Counted from the stretch's first letter, positions 1 through 8,278 are shown. The stretch: DNA of 44,616 nt from Pseudomonas protegens (GCF_003732485.1 NZ_MOAK01000082.1:151342-195957); one strand, 5' to 3'. Translations and numbers: made by a program. The notes: generated from the sequence alone by a model not told the origin.

Positions 1-896
1 CCCGGACGCTGGAAGATCGGGATCGCCACCGCCGGCTGGTTGTTGAGCAGGGAACGCAAGGCGTACTGGCTCGACCCCAGCTCGATGCGGGCGATGTCCT
101 TCAGGCGAGTGATCTCACCGTCCTCGCCGGAACGGATGATGATGTTCTCGAACTCTTCCTCGGTGACCAGGCGGCCCTGGGTGTTGACCGACAGCTGGAA
201 GCTGGTGGCCGTGGGCGCAGGCGGCGCGCCCAGGGCACCGGCGGCGACCTGGCGGTTCTGCTCACGGATCGCGGTGACCACGTCGGTGGCGGTCAGGTTG
301 CGCGAGGCGGTCTTGTTCGGATCGAGCCAGACCCGCAGCGAGTAGTCGCCCATGCCGAACAGCTGCACATCCCCCACGCCACCCAGGCGCGCCAGCTCAT
401 CCTTGATGTTGAGCAGGGCGTAGTTGGACAGGTAGAGCATGTCGTAGCGTTTGTCCGGCGAGGTCAGGTGGACCACCATGGTCAGGTCCGGAGAGGCCTT
501 GTCCACGGTGATACCGATGCGCGTCACTTCTTCGGGCAGCTTGGGCTGGGTGCGGGTCACGCGGTTCTGGACCTGCACCTGGGCGTTGTCCAGGTCGGTG
601 CCCAGGGCGAAGGTGATGGTCAGGGTGATCTTGCCGTCAGCGGTGGATTGCGAGGACATGTAGAGCATGTTCTCGACCCCGGTGATCGCCTGTTCCAGGG
701 GCGCGGCCACGGTTTCGCCGATGACTTTCGGGTTGGCCCCGGGGAAGTTGGCGCGTACCACCACGGTGGGCGGCACCACTTCCGGGTATTCACTGATGGG
801 CAACTGGAACAGCGAGATGGCGCCGGCGATCAGGATCAGCAGCGACAGCACCGCGGCGAAGATCGGCCTTGAAATGAAGAACTGGGAAAAATTCAT
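1..896 (-). CDS. mexF: RND efflux pump inner-membrane transporter MexF, N-terminal part
   Basis: Proton-driven RND transporter of the MexEF-OprN tripartite pump, which exports chloramphenicol, fluoroquinolones and quorum-sensing precursors in Pseudomonas. The ATG is at 896-894, 15 bp after the mexE stop, so the two are co-transcribed. The translation begins MNFSQFFISRPIFAAVLSLL, the canonical HAE-1 RND start with TM1. The periplasmic porter domain follows, with readable segments such as FPGANPKVIGETVAAPLEQ, NMLYMSSQSTADG and VGDVQLFGMGDYSLRVWLDP. The frame stays open to base 1, so about 298 of roughly 1060 residues are in the window. The family assignment is very safe. MexF rather than another HAE-1 pump follows from its position next to mexE and from mexT/mexS on the far side of the island. 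Confidence 0.95.
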   Translation of the reverse strand, partial: MNFSQFFISRPIFAAVLSLLILIAGAISLFQLPISEYPEVVPPTVVVRANFPGANPKVIGETVAAPLEQAITGVENMLYMSSQSTADGKITLTITFALGTDLDNAQVQVQNRVTRTQPKLPEEVTRIGITVDKASPDLTMVVHLTSPDKRYDMLYLSNYALLNIKDELARLGGVGDVQLFGMGDYSLRVWLDPNKTASRNLTATDVVTAIREQNRQVAAGALGAPPAPTATSFQLSVNTQGRLVTEEEFENIIIRSGEDGEITRLKDIARIELGSSQYALRSLLNNQPAVAIPIFQRP

Positions 897-911
897 CTTG
901 AGAGTCGTCCC

Positions 912-2159
912 TTAACCGCGCGGTGTCGCGGCGGCGAGTTTCACAGCCGGAGCCGCCTTGGCAGGGGTGACCTGCGGCAGGTTGCTGGCTTCCAGTGCTT
1001 GGCGTTGTTGGGCCAGGGCGGCGAGGGTTTCCTTGCTGGCCATCGGGATCACTTCAGGCGTGACCGGCGCGCCGGGACGCGCCCGTTGCAAGCCCTTGAC
1101 GATGATGGTGTCGTCCTTGCTCAGCCCGTTGCGCACGATGCGCAGGCCTTCGATCTTCGGCCCCAGTTCCACGGCGCGATAGGCCGGCTTGTTGTCGGCG
1201 TCCATCACCAGCACGAACTTCTTGCCCAGATCGGTGCCCACGGCTTCATCGCTGATCAGCATGGCCGAGTAGGTACCGCTGCCCACCAGTTTCAGGCGTG
1301 CGTAGAGGCCCGGGGTGTAGCTGCCGTCGTTGTTGTCGAACACCGCGCGGCCACGGATGGTGCCGGTCTTGGGGTTGACCTGGTTGTCGACGAAGTTCAT
1401 CTGGCCCAGGTGCGGGTGGCCTTCTTCATTGGACAGGCCCAGGTACACCGGGGTGGTCTGGCCGCGCTGGCCCTGGCGGGCGAGCTGGGTGTACTTGAGG
1501 TACACACGCTCGTCGGCGTCGAAGTAGGCGTAGACCTTGTCGGTGGAGACCAGGCTGGTGAGCGGGGTGACATCGGCGGTCACCAGGTTGCCGGCGGTGA
1601 TCTGCGCGCGGCTGACCCGGCCGCTGATGGGCGCCACGACCCGAGTGAAGCTCAGGTTGAGCTTGGCCACGTCCAGCTGGGCCTGGATCGCATCGACCCC
1701 GGCCCGGGCTTCCTGGGCGGCGCTGGTGCGGGTGTCGGCCAGCTCGGCGGAAATCGCGTTGCTGGTCAGCAGCCGCTGGCCGCGCTGGGCTTCGTTGGCA
1801 CTGCGGGTGGCGGTGGCGCGGGCCTGTTGCAGCTGGGCTTCGAGGCGGCGTACTTCAGCCTGGAAGGGGCGCGGGTCGATCTGGAACAGCAGGTCGCCTT
1901 TCTTCACCAGGGCGCCTTCGGTGAAGGCCACCTGATCGATCTGGCCCGAGACCCGTGGCCGGATCTCCACGGTTTCCGGGGCTTCCAGGCGCCCGGTGAA
2001 CTCATCCCATTCGTTGACCGGCTGTTCCAGCACCTTGGCCACGCTGACTTTGGCGGCGGGCGGGGCGGAGGCGGTTTCCGGGGCCTTGCCGCAGGCACTC
2101 ATGACCAGTACGGCGAGGGCGGCTAAGGGGTAACGCAAGAGTTTGACTGACTGGTCCAT
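912..2159 (-). CDS. mexE: RND efflux periplasmic adaptor lipoprotein MexE
   Basis: Membrane-fusion protein (415 aa) that couples MexF to the outer-membrane channel OprN. It has a lipoprotein signal: a basic N-terminus, a hydrophobic stretch and the lipobox LVMSAC with Cys23 as acylation site. The family segments follow in order: barrel-sandwich start (EWDEFTGRLEAPETVEIRPR, residues about 51-70), alpha-hairpin (EVRRLEAQLQQARATATRSA), second lipoyl half (PISGRVSRAQITAGNLV), then the beta-barrel and membrane-proximal domains. It is the first gene of a mexE-mexF transcription unit. In P. aeruginosa mexT lies immediately upstream; here a MerR/SDR block and then a 30-kb island separate them. A possible MexT site is at 2235-2258. 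Confidence 0.95.
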   Translation of the reverse strand: MDQSVKLLRYPLAALAVLVMSACGKAPETASAPPAAKVSVAKVLEQPVNEWDEFTGRLEAPETVEIRPRVSGQIDQVAFTEGALVKKGDLLFQIDPRPFQAEVRRLEAQLQQARATATRSANEAQRGQRLLTSNAISAELADTRTSAAQEARAGVDAIQAQLDVAKLNLSFTRVVAPISGRVSRAQITAGNLVTADVTPLTSLVSTDKVYAYFDADERVYLKYTQLARQGQRGQTTPVYLGLSNEEGHPHLGQMNFVDNQVNPKTGTIRGRAVFDNNDGSYTPGLYARLKLVGSGTYSAMLISDEAVGTDLGKKFVLVMDADNKPAYRAVELGPKIEGLRIVRNGLSKDDTIIVKGLQRARPGAPVTPEVIPMASKETLAALAQQRQALEASNLPQVTPAKAAPAVKLAAATPRG

Positions 2160-2234
2160 GGTTCATCCGCCAAGGTAATTTGAGATGGGCGGATGATGCT
2201 CGGCAGGGTGGTATCTCACGAATCGAATGAAGCG

Positions 2235-2259
2235 AAGGTAACTATCATTCGGAATGATA
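2235..2259 (-). promoter_or_regulatory. Candidate MexT box and palindrome upstream of mexE
   Basis: On the minus strand 2258-2235 reads ATCA-N5-AATGAT-N4-ACCTT. The MexT consensus as I recall it is ATCA-N5-GTCGAT-N4-ACYAT, so the outer blocks and GAT match. The same bases form a perfect 8-bp inverted repeat around one base (TATCATTC-G-GAATGATA, 2243-2259). The site is 76-100 bp upstream of the mexE start. The leader between them has another perfect 8-bp inverted repeat (CATCCGCC at 2164-2171 with GGCGGATG at 2188-2195). If functional, mexE kept its operator even though mexT is now far away. The rest of 2160-2442 holds no gene. Confidence 0.5.
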
Positions 2260-2360
2260 TAAGCCCCGGGCAAGCCCTCTAGCCTGCACCTTTCGTTAGG
2301 CTGCTATCAATTCCCTGGCGTGCAATTAGTTATTGCGGCTGACGCAACATTGGCTGTTGT

Positions 2361-2381
2361 CGCAGGAGCCAGCTTGCCGGC
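2361..2381. repeat. Single REP-type element
   Basis: The segment GCAGGAGCCAGCTTGCCGGC matches the Pseudomonas REP half-element seen twice as proper inverted pairs in the right flank (36997-37080 and 38845-38926). Here no opposing copy follows, so it is a solitary or decayed REP between mexE and the MerR gene. Confidence 0.6.
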
Positions 2382-2442
2382 CATCGTAGCCCCGTGCGTC
2401 GAGGTCCATGGTCTGCCAGCTCAGTTCGTAGTGCATTTCCAA

Positions 2443-2832
2443 TCAGATGGAAGAGCTGTTGAGTTGCTGAAGCTCAAGTTGCCTGGCGGCACTGGCTTCG
2501 AGGTTTGCACGCTCTTGATCCAGATACCGATAAATACTTTGGAGGTTGGCGATTTTCTGTTTGATCTCCGCCATCTTCTTTTCAATCAGCTTGGCGCCGT
2601 CAGCACAATCGATCAGCTTGTTGCGCTGCGCATCCAGAATCTCGCCTATTTCTCCCAGGGAAAACCCCATGCTTTGTGCGCGTTGGATAAAGTCCAGATC
2701 CTGCAGCGTTTGTGGCGTGTAAACGCGATAGTTGTTACTTCGCCGCTGCGGTGAGATCAGGCCGATTTGCTCGTAGTAACGCAGCGTATGGCGGCTGGCG
2801 CCGCTGCGGGCCTCGAGTTCGCCGATTTTCAT
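2443..2832 (-). CDS. MerR-family transcriptional regulator
   Basis: A 129-aa MerR-type regulator. The N-terminal winged helix is complete (MKIGELEARSGASRHTLRYY, then EQIGLISPQRRSNNYRVYTP). A helix containing MGFSLGEIGEILDAQ and a C-terminal dimerisation coiled coil (about residues 80-120) follow. The only cysteine is Cys76, so there is no obvious Cys-based metal or redox sensor site; a small-molecule or reactive-species sensor of the NmlR/AdhR kind is more likely. It is divergent from the SDR at 2906, with a MerR-type promoter in the 73-bp gap, so it probably controls that gene and itself. It lies between mexE and the left island repeat, outside the usual mexT-mexE arrangement, and may be acquired DNA. 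Confidence 0.9.
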   Translation of the reverse strand: MKIGELEARSGASRHTLRYYEQIGLISPQRRSNNYRVYTPQTLQDLDFIQRAQSMGFSLGEIGEILDAQRNKLIDCADGAKLIEKKMAEIKQKIANLQSIYRYLDQERANLEASAARQLELQQLNSSSI

Positions 2833-2843
2833 GAAAACACCCC

Positions 2844-2875
2844 TTGACTGTAGAGTTTGGTCGATAGTTTACGCT
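2844..2875 (+). promoter_or_regulatory. MerR-type promoter with operator dyad in an over-long spacer
   Basis: A -35 hexamer TTGACT (2844-2849) and a -10-like TACGCT (2870-2875) are separated by 20 bp, the over-long spacing typical of MerR-activated promoters. An imperfect dyad (ACTGTAGA at 2847-2854, TCGATAGT at 2861-2868) sits exactly in the spacer. It reads towards the SDR gene, whose AGGAG ribosome site is at about 2893-2897. Confidence 0.55.
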
Positions 2876-2905
2876 TGATTTCTTACCTTAACTAGGAGCG
2901 GGGAA

Positions 2906-3976
2906 ATGAGCGTGGAGTGCTTTGTCACAGGGGGGACCGGCTTCATCGGTCAACATTTGCTGGCGCACCTGAGTGCAAAAGGTCACACCGTTCGGGTGTT
3001 GATGCGTCGCCCAGAGCGACTCGCTGCGCTGCGGGAGCAAGTTGATAATTTGGGAGGGAGCGCAGCCCGGGTATTTGCCGTAGCTGGCGATCTTGAACGG
3101 GACAACCTCGGGCTGAGTCCTGCTGACCGAGAAGTGCTAAGGCACGCCAGAGTCGTATTCCACTTGGGCGCCCACTTCGCCTGGGGGCTTTCCTTGGAGC
3201 AGTCTCGTGCGGTGAACGTAGAAGGAGCAAAGCGGGTGGCGCTGTTGGCGGCTGAGCAAAACAGCCGCTTGGTGATGATCGGCGGCTACATGCTGAAAAA
3301 TCATGTACATCTGCAACGCATCGGAATTGACCCTCGTTATCCGCAGCGGACGAATTGGCCAGCCGTCTACCGGCGTGTCGGTGGTTACGAGGCGAGCAAG
3401 CTGGAGGCGCATTTTGCGACCCTGGAGCTCATGTCCGCCAAGGGCGGGGAGATCACCGTTGTCCACCCCTCGACAGTGTGTGGCCACAGCCGCACGGGGC
3501 ATATCCTTGACGGTCAGCCGCTGGTGGAACTGATACGCAACCTGGTGCAGGGAAAGCTGACTGCAGTGCCCGGTACCGCCAAGCACTGGCTGCCACTGGT
3601 CACCGTGGATTACCTGGTTGAGTTGGTGGCGGCTTGTGCTTTTGATCCCGCCATGGCGGGTGAGGAACTGCTGGCGCTGGATGAGCAGACTCCCAACTTG
3701 CGAGAACTCCTGGTTCAGGTGGCACAGCCTTTGGGCTTAAAGCCTCCCAGGCATCACATTTCCCTCAGATTGCTGAAGTGGCTGCTGAGCATTCCTCTCG
3801 TCGCGCGGTTCATGAATACAAAACCCGAAGCCCTGGACTTTATCCAGACCACTCGATTTGATACCGCGGCAGTCGAGAAATTTGCCAACAGGCATGGGCT
3901 AGCCAAGCCGGATATCCTTCAGTCCTTGCGGCACACGGCAACGTTCGTCAACTCATATTGCATAGCCAAGGGCTAG
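2906..3976 (+). CDS. Extended SDR: NAD-dependent epimerase/dehydratase family protein
   Basis: A 356-aa extended short-chain dehydrogenase of the dihydroflavonol-reductase/3-beta-HSD-like group. It has the Rossmann motif GGTGFIG at residues 9-15, an acidic segment after beta-3 (VAGDLERD) and the active-site pair Tyr161/Lys165 (YEASK). The C-terminal half is substrate-specific and its substrate cannot be read. The start is fixed by AGGAG 9 bp upstream of ATG 2906. It is divergently paired with the MerR gene and probably its target. It lies between mexE and the left copy of the mexT 3' end, so it may be cargo of an older insertion at the same site. Confidence 0.88.
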   Translation: MSVECFVTGGTGFIGQHLLAHLSAKGHTVRVLMRRPERLAALREQVDNLGGSAARVFAVAGDLERDNLGLSPADREVLRHARVVFHLGAHFAWGLSLEQSRAVNVEGAKRVALLAAEQNSRLVMIGGYMLKNHVHLQRIGIDPRYPQRTNWPAVYRRVGGYEASKLEAHFATLELMSAKGGEITVVHPSTVCGHSRTGHILDGQPLVELIRNLVQGKLTAVPGTAKHWLPLVTVDYLVELVAACAFDPAMAGEELLALDEQTPNLRELLVQVAQPLGLKPPRHHISLRLLKWLLSIPLVARFMNTKPEALDFIQTTRFDTAAVEKFANRHGLAKPDILQSLRHTATFVNSYCIAKG

Positions 3977-4022
3977 GCCCGCTGACTTCTCCCGTGGGGG
4001 CATCCCTTTCAAGCAGCCAGAG

Positions 4023-4174
4023 TTTGCCCCCACTTATGCCCCCGAATACTCCGCAAGCCAGCGGAACCTGACGGAAAGCCACGGACCGAATTAGTCGCTA
4101 AAGGACTCATTTCAGAAGAATCTATGGATGCCTGTGGAACTTGATCAAAGACTGTCTGGATCGCCAAAGAACAT
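4023..4174. other. Left island boundary: att-like repeat with a mexT 3'-end copy
   Basis: On the minus strand 4174-4145 encodes MFFGDPDSL and a stop, identical to the last nine residues of MexT. It differs from the real mexT end (34773-34744) at 5 of 30 bases, all silent or in the stop codon; the codon before it is a stop. To the left are TTTGCCCCC (4023-4031), a second CCCCC tract and short repeats of the CAGCGGAAC / GACGGA / ACGGA type. The same elements lie in the same order and nearly the same spacing (122 versus 118 bp) left of the real mexT end. A further GCCCCC pair is on the other side at 4223-4244. Known islands use 3' gene ends as attB with integrase arm sites beside them; that this is such a site is inferred. 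Confidence 0.75.
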
Positions 4175-4390
4175 TTAAACTTGGCTCTAGCGCAGTATTT
4201 TTCGGTCGGAAAAACTAAAATATGCCCCCAGTTTTGCCCCAGAAGCGCGGATATGCGGGCGATCGAGATTGGCGATCTCTGAGGTGGAGTAGGGTGGTTG
4301 TCGATGGCTTTCAGTGTTCGTCAGGTTCGGCTTGCACGGGGAATGCCTGGATGATTGGTTGCCCAGGGTAGGGCATCAAGCGCCTGGTAG

Positions 4391-4482
4391 GACACCAAAT
4401 CACATTCGGTGTCCGCTGTGTCATAGCTCAACACAGATATTACGGCTAGCTGCTTACGCTGCTAGCCGTAATATCTGTGTTG
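4391..4482. repeat. Two consecutive hairpins, one with a 22-bp perfect stem
   Basis: A perfect inverted repeat has arms at 4429-4450 and 4461-4482 (22 bp each, no mismatch) around a 10-base loop. Just before it is a smaller hairpin, GACACC (4391-4396) with GGTGTC (4408-4413). There is no T-run after the long stem, so it is not a standard terminator. It lies about 220 bp inside the left island boundary, in the gap between the SDR and the MFS gene; apart from this and the att region, 3977-4631 holds no gene. It could be a decayed transposon end, a structured RNA, a recombination site or an origin-type hairpin. Confidence 0.8.
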
Positions 4483-4631
4483 GGAGAAGTCTATTGATAA
4501 AGGAGCGTGCCTGCACTCGCCCCTATAGTTGAAGTTAATGCTACTCCCAGCCGAGACCAGGCGTGCGCCGCAACGAATGCTAGCGTCCGCCTCGTAGATC
4601 TAGGCGGTCTAGCTCCTCTTACATGGATCAG

Positions 4632-5858
4632 TTAGCAGGGTTGGGTCGTCAGGCTATTACTGACGTCACGCCCCAGCACAAGCACTGTGACAAAACCGCA
4701 GCCCACCAGGGCGGTGGCTAAACTCAATAGCACCGAGCTGCCCAACTGGTCGACAATCTGTCCGCCGAAGAACGAGCCTAAGGCAATAATCACCTGGAAC
4801 ATGGCGACGAACAGTGGCATGCCGCGCTCGACATCTTTGGGCGCCACCACGAACATCCAAATATTGGCGCAAGCCGGGAACGCGCCGAAGGCGAAGCCCC
4901 ACAGCGCGATCAGCATCGCCGCGCCGATCATGCCGGTGGCGAAGTGGGGAAACAGGGCAGTGCTGACAGCGATCATCACCGTCACCAGCAGCAAGGTGTG
5001 GCGCACGCTTCGGTTAGCGGCGAAGCCCGCGAAAATGTTGCCCATGAACCCGGCCGCACCATAGAGCAGCAGTAGCGAGCCAATCGTCGGTCCATCGAAG
5101 CCGGCACTTTGTTTGAAGAACGGTGCGACATAGGTGTACGCGGCAAAATGTGCCAGGCCAATCAGCAGCACTGCGATCAATCCAATCCGAGCTTGTGGGT
5201 TGATGTACAAGGCCGGCAGGTCGCTGATGCGAATGGCCTTTTCCGGGAGCAGCCGCGGCAGTAGGAAGATCTGCGCCAGCAGCACTGGCACGCCTACCAG
5301 TGCGGTCACCAGGAAGGTCATGCGCCACCCCATCAGGCCACTCACCCAGGTACCTATGGGCACGCCGAGTACGGTGGCCAGGGTTACACCGGCCATGATG
5401 ATCGAGTTGGCCTTGGCTACCCCCATGCCATCAGGTGCCAGGCGGCCGCTGAGAGCGATGGCAGTGGCCCAGAAACCGCCGATGCTGACGCCCAGCAGCA
5501 CGCGTCCGAGCAGCAGCAGGCTGAAGTCGCTGGCGTAGGCGACCACTAAGTTGGCGATGATCATGATCAGCGTCAGGCCGATAAGCAGATAGCGACGATC
5601 CAAAGCGCCAATGCCCACAGACAGCAAGGGTGCGGCGAGGGCAGCCATGATGCCGGGCAGGGTAACCATCAGGCCGGCCTGGCCTACAGTGATGCCGAGG
5701 TCGCTGGCTACATCGTTGAGTACGCCCACAGGGAGAAACTCGCTGGTAACCAAGGCGAAGGCACCCACGGCGACCGAGAGAATCGCCAGCCACTGCTGTG
5801 TGACGCTCTGTTGACTATGTTCGGGCAGGCTGTGAGGGCCCTGACTGATGCTTGGCAT
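4632..5858 (-). CDS. MFS efflux transporter, DHA1 sugar/nucleoside/drug exporter type
   Basis: A twelve-helix major facilitator of about 408 aa, near the AraJ/SotB/NepI group. Features are TM1 with the group's EFLPVGVL segment, the loop-2/3 motif after TM2 (GIGALDRRYLL), the RVLLGVSIGGFWATAIALSGR stretch around TM4-5 and a second repeat starting near PQARIGLIAVLLIG. It exports small molecules by proton antiport; the substrate is not readable. I chose ATG 5858 (MPSISQ); a TTG at 5873 would add five residues. It stands alone in its direction, with no adjacent regulator. It is the first intact gene inside the left island boundary. Confidence 0.88.
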   Translation of the reverse strand: MPSISQGPHSLPEHSQQSVTQQWLAILSVAVGAFALVTSEFLPVGVLNDVASDLGITVGQAGLMVTLPGIMAALAAPLLSVGIGALDRRYLLIGLTLIMIIANLVVAYASDFSLLLLGRVLLGVSIGGFWATAIALSGRLAPDGMGVAKANSIIMAGVTLATVLGVPIGTWVSGLMGWRMTFLVTALVGVPVLLAQIFLLPRLLPEKAIRISDLPALYINPQARIGLIAVLLIGLAHFAAYTYVAPFFKQSAGFDGPTIGSLLLLYGAAGFMGNIFAGFAANRSVRHTLLLVTVMIAVSTALFPHFATGMIGAAMLIALWGFAFGAFPACANIWMFVVAPKDVERGMPLFVAMFQVIIALGSFFGGQIVDQLGSSVLLSLATALVGCGFVTVLVLGRDVSNSLTTQPC

Positions 5859-5873
5859 GGTGCGGGTTTCCAA

Positions 5874-6215
5874 GGAACATGTCGCCTGAATCAGGCGGGG
5901 GTACGCGAAAATTTGGCAGCCATTCTATGAAAAGGTTTTAGCAACCAAACAGGTAGGCCTTTCGATAGTAATCATCAGCGTGTTCGATGTGCGTTTGATG
6001 AGATTGTCGTTCAGGAAGGGCCCGATCTACCTGACACAGGTAACTCGACAGACCGACTTAAGCCTTCCAGTACCCGGGTTGCTTTGGATCATGGCTTCAC
6101 TGATACCTGACTCATCCACCAATTCCATGTCCTCGAACATCCGTTGTGCACATGGATGCACGCTGAAGACACTGCAAAAAATCGGACAGAGTGTTCGGCG
6201 CCCCGCCTGATTGCA
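5874..6215. other. Intergenic stretch, no supported gene
   Basis: This region lies between the pagL stop and the MFS start. Short open frames exist on both strands but none has a convincing ribosome site or family resemblance. It must contain the MFS promoter. Confidence 0.5.
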
Positions 6216-6737
6216 TTAGAAGCCTTTGCTGTAAAACAGCGAGTACGACTCGATGCCATCGTTTGGCTGCTTGATGCTGGCATTCGAGTAATGGATTGCG
6301 CGGATACCGACCTTCTGCTCACCCGGTAACTTCAGGCCAAACCCGATGCGGTCTTCGAAGTTGAACGAAGAGCCCAGATTCTTATCGCCAACACGGGTTT
6401 TGGAGAAAGCCGACACTCCGACACCCGCCTCGATGTACGGTGTGTAGGTGAAGCCCTTGAACTCGTAGACGAATACCGGGCTAAAGGATAGCGAGTGAGC
6501 ACCGCTGACTTTGCCGCCTTCCCAGTAGGTGTAGGCCGCATCCCAGTAGCCGGTCAGGTGTCCGGTGTTGCTTTCCAGCCATTTCTTTTCCCAATCCCAG
6601 GTTAGGCCGGTACGGTATGTCATTTCATCTTGACCTGTGATACCAACGGCACCGGAGATTTGTGCAGCCTGGGCGAGATTGGCACTGGCGAACGCCAGAC
6701 CGGTGGCTGCCAACGCGATGGCGAGACGGTTTTTCAT
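6216..6737 (-). CDS. pagL: Lipid A 3-O-deacylase PagL
   Basis: Outer-membrane beta-barrel enzyme (173 aa) that removes the 3-O acyl chain of lipid A. It has a signal peptide of about 23 residues (MKNRLAIALAATGLAFASA, cleavage after an AQA-type site). Short amphipathic strands follow. The catalytic triad is readable as His149, Ser151 (IHYSNAS) and Glu163 (GIESYS). Subtracting the 23-residue signal gives 126/128/140, the numbering known for P. aeruginosa PagL. It ends in aromatic Phe, as outer-membrane proteins do. It is monocistronic, with a copy of the island palindrome about 165 bp upstream. Lipid A deacylation changes endotoxicity and polymyxin interaction; its role here is inferred. Confidence 0.93.
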   Translation of the reverse strand: MKNRLAIALAATGLAFASANLAQAAQISGAVGITGQDEMTYRTGLTWDWEKKWLESNTGHLTGYWDAAYTYWEGGKVSGAHSLSFSPVFVYEFKGFTYTPYIEAGVGVSAFSKTRVGDKNLGSSFNFEDRIGFGLKLPGEQKVGIRAIHYSNASIKQPNDGIESYSLFYSKGF

Positions 6738-6899
6738 CAGTGACTTTTCCTGAAGGCTAAGCGGATTTCGGCCTTGGACCCCCTCATCGTTTCGCTTGTA
6801 GACCTGATCACAGGTGCGATGTCTGTCGGTAATAGACTAGGCAAAAAGAAGCTGAGAATTGAATGCGATTGTTAGCTAAGGGAATCCAGAGAAATGAAA

Positions 6900-6915
6900 G
6901 ACTAGCATTGTTAGT
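6900..6915 (-). promoter_or_regulatory. Island palindrome copy a, upstream of pagL
   Basis: ACTAGCA-T-TGTTAGT (6901-6915), one mismatch from the perfect ACTAACA-N-TGTTAGT palindrome. Read on the minus strand it is followed by TTTCAT at the position where the better copies carry a -10, so it may overlap the pagL promoter, but the -35 (AACAAA) is poor. Confidence 0.5.
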
Positions 6916-7498
6916 TTTTGTTTGAAACCCCGTTTAGACACTTGATCCCAAGCTCTAGCATTCTCTGTCGTATGCATATTTTTGGTGTCCTGTGAGCAAC
7001 CTACGTTTCGATGCGGCACGAAGTACGGTGAGGTCGAAATGCCAGGTCAGGTGCGGTAAGCGCCTCTGCGTCACCCTCCGCCGATCGTAGTGTTCCTCGA
7101 GCAATCGCGCTCGCGCCGGAACTGCTGTTGTCTGCGCCTTGGCCTAAGAGCCCACTGCGAAGCAGTACAGTGCATCCCCTCTGACGCTGCGCGGCCTAAC
7201 ACCGTGCTGAATCGCGTTGAAGGAAGCTGATGCAATGATCAAGCTGCAGCCTCTGGCCGGTGTGTTGGGCAACATTTCCGTTGATGCAGTGGGAACCCCA
7301 CTGCCGGGATGGTCGCACCGATTCCCAGCTCCGCAGCAATCAGGTATCAGCGGTTGGGGGCGAGGCTGTTGGAGTGACTTGGAAAGGCTAACGCCAGGGC
7401 TAGATGTAACGTCTGGAAACTGCTTGACATGCACAGAGCTTGAGCAAAAGAGGCTGGACTTCGGCCCCTTCTGTATCATCCCAAGCTAAAAAGAATAC
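6916..7498. other. Intergenic stretch, no supported gene
   Basis: About 580 bp between the palindrome and the ABC ATPase stop. It is more GC-rich than its surroundings. Frames of 90 and 111 codons occur on opposite strands at 7144-7489 but have no ribosome site, no domain and odd composition. It could be the remains of a gene I cannot name. Confidence 0.45.
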
Positions 7499-8257
7499 CT
7501 AATGAATAATTTTCCTTAGAAAATCCTGGGTTCTTGGGCTTTGGGGTGAGCTAAAAAAAGCATGGGGTTCGTTTTCCTCTACCACTTCTCCTGCGTCCAT
7601 AAAAATGACTCTGTCTGCAACCTTGCGAGCGAATCCCATTTCATGGGTGACGCAGACCATCGTCATTCCATCATCAGCTAGCGCGATCATCGTCTCTAAT
7701 ACCTCATTAACCATTTCCGGGTCCAATGCTGAAGTGGGCTCGTCGAACAGCATGATTTTGGGTTCCATGCATAATGCTCGTGCGATAGCCACTCGTTGTT
7801 GTTGTCCGCCGGATAGTTGAGAAGGGTATTTGCTGGCATAAGCGCCGATTCTGACTTTTGCCAAGTAGTGGATGGCCAGTTCTGCGGCGTGCTTTTTTGA
7901 ATATAGACCGGTGACAACGGGAGCAAGTGTGCAGTTTTCAAGGACAGTCAAGTGAGGGAATAAGTTAAAGTGCTGGAATACCATGCCAACTCCCTTGAGC
8001 GATCTGGTGTGTCGGCTTATATCAAGCCCATCAATAAGTATCTTTCCTTTCTGAATATTCTCAAGTCGGTTCATGCACCTGATCATCGTAGATTTTCCTG
8101 AACCCGAGGGGCCACAAACAACGACGCGCTCCTTCTTTTTTATTCTTAGATTGATGTTGTTAAGGGCTTGTCGTTCGCCGTACCACTTGCTAATGCTGTT
8201 CAGCTCTATAATCGACGCGCTGTCGGCAGAGGTATCGCTCTTTCGATTTGTGATCAT
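7499..8257 (-). CDS. Polar amino-acid-type ABC transporter ATPase
   Basis: A 252-aa ATPase of the GlnQ/ArtP/HisP group that energises uptake through the permease encoded just upstream. Walker A is GPSGSGKST (about residues 49-57), the Q-loop is in [15 protein letters not shown], the signature is LSGGQQQR, Walker B is IMLFDEP, the D-loop is SALDPE and the switch His is in CVTHEMGFA. The N-terminus is about 15 residues longer than usual. It is the last gene of a five-gene minus-strand operon; 21 bp separate it from the permease. The partners suggest import of a nitrogenous compound rather than a standard amino acid (inference). Confidence 0.93.
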   Translation of the reverse strand: MITNRKSDTSADSASIIELNSISKWYGERQALNNINLRIKKKERVVVCGPSGSGKSTMIRCMNRLENIQKGKILIDGLDISRHTRSLKGVGMVFQHFNLFPHLTVLENCTLAPVVTGLYSKKHAAELAIHYLAKVRIGAYASKYPSQLSGGQQQRVAIARALCMEPKIMLFDEPTSALDPEMVNEVLETMIALADDGMTMVCVTHEMGFARKVADRVIFMDAGEVVEENEPHAFFSSPQSPRTQDFLRKIIH

Positions 8258-8278
8258 AATTACACGAACTCCCAGGAA

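Noticed and set aside
999..2126. 375-codon open frame on the plus strand
   Set aside because: It is exactly antisense to mexE; long opposite-strand frames are common in GC-rich genes and it has no domain or ribosome site.
4429..4482. Long hairpin as an integron attC site
   Set aside because: No core sites of the attC type and no gene-cassette structure around it.
7144..7489. Overlapping frames of about 90 and 111 codons on opposite strands
   Set aside because: Neither has a ribosome site or protein-like composition.
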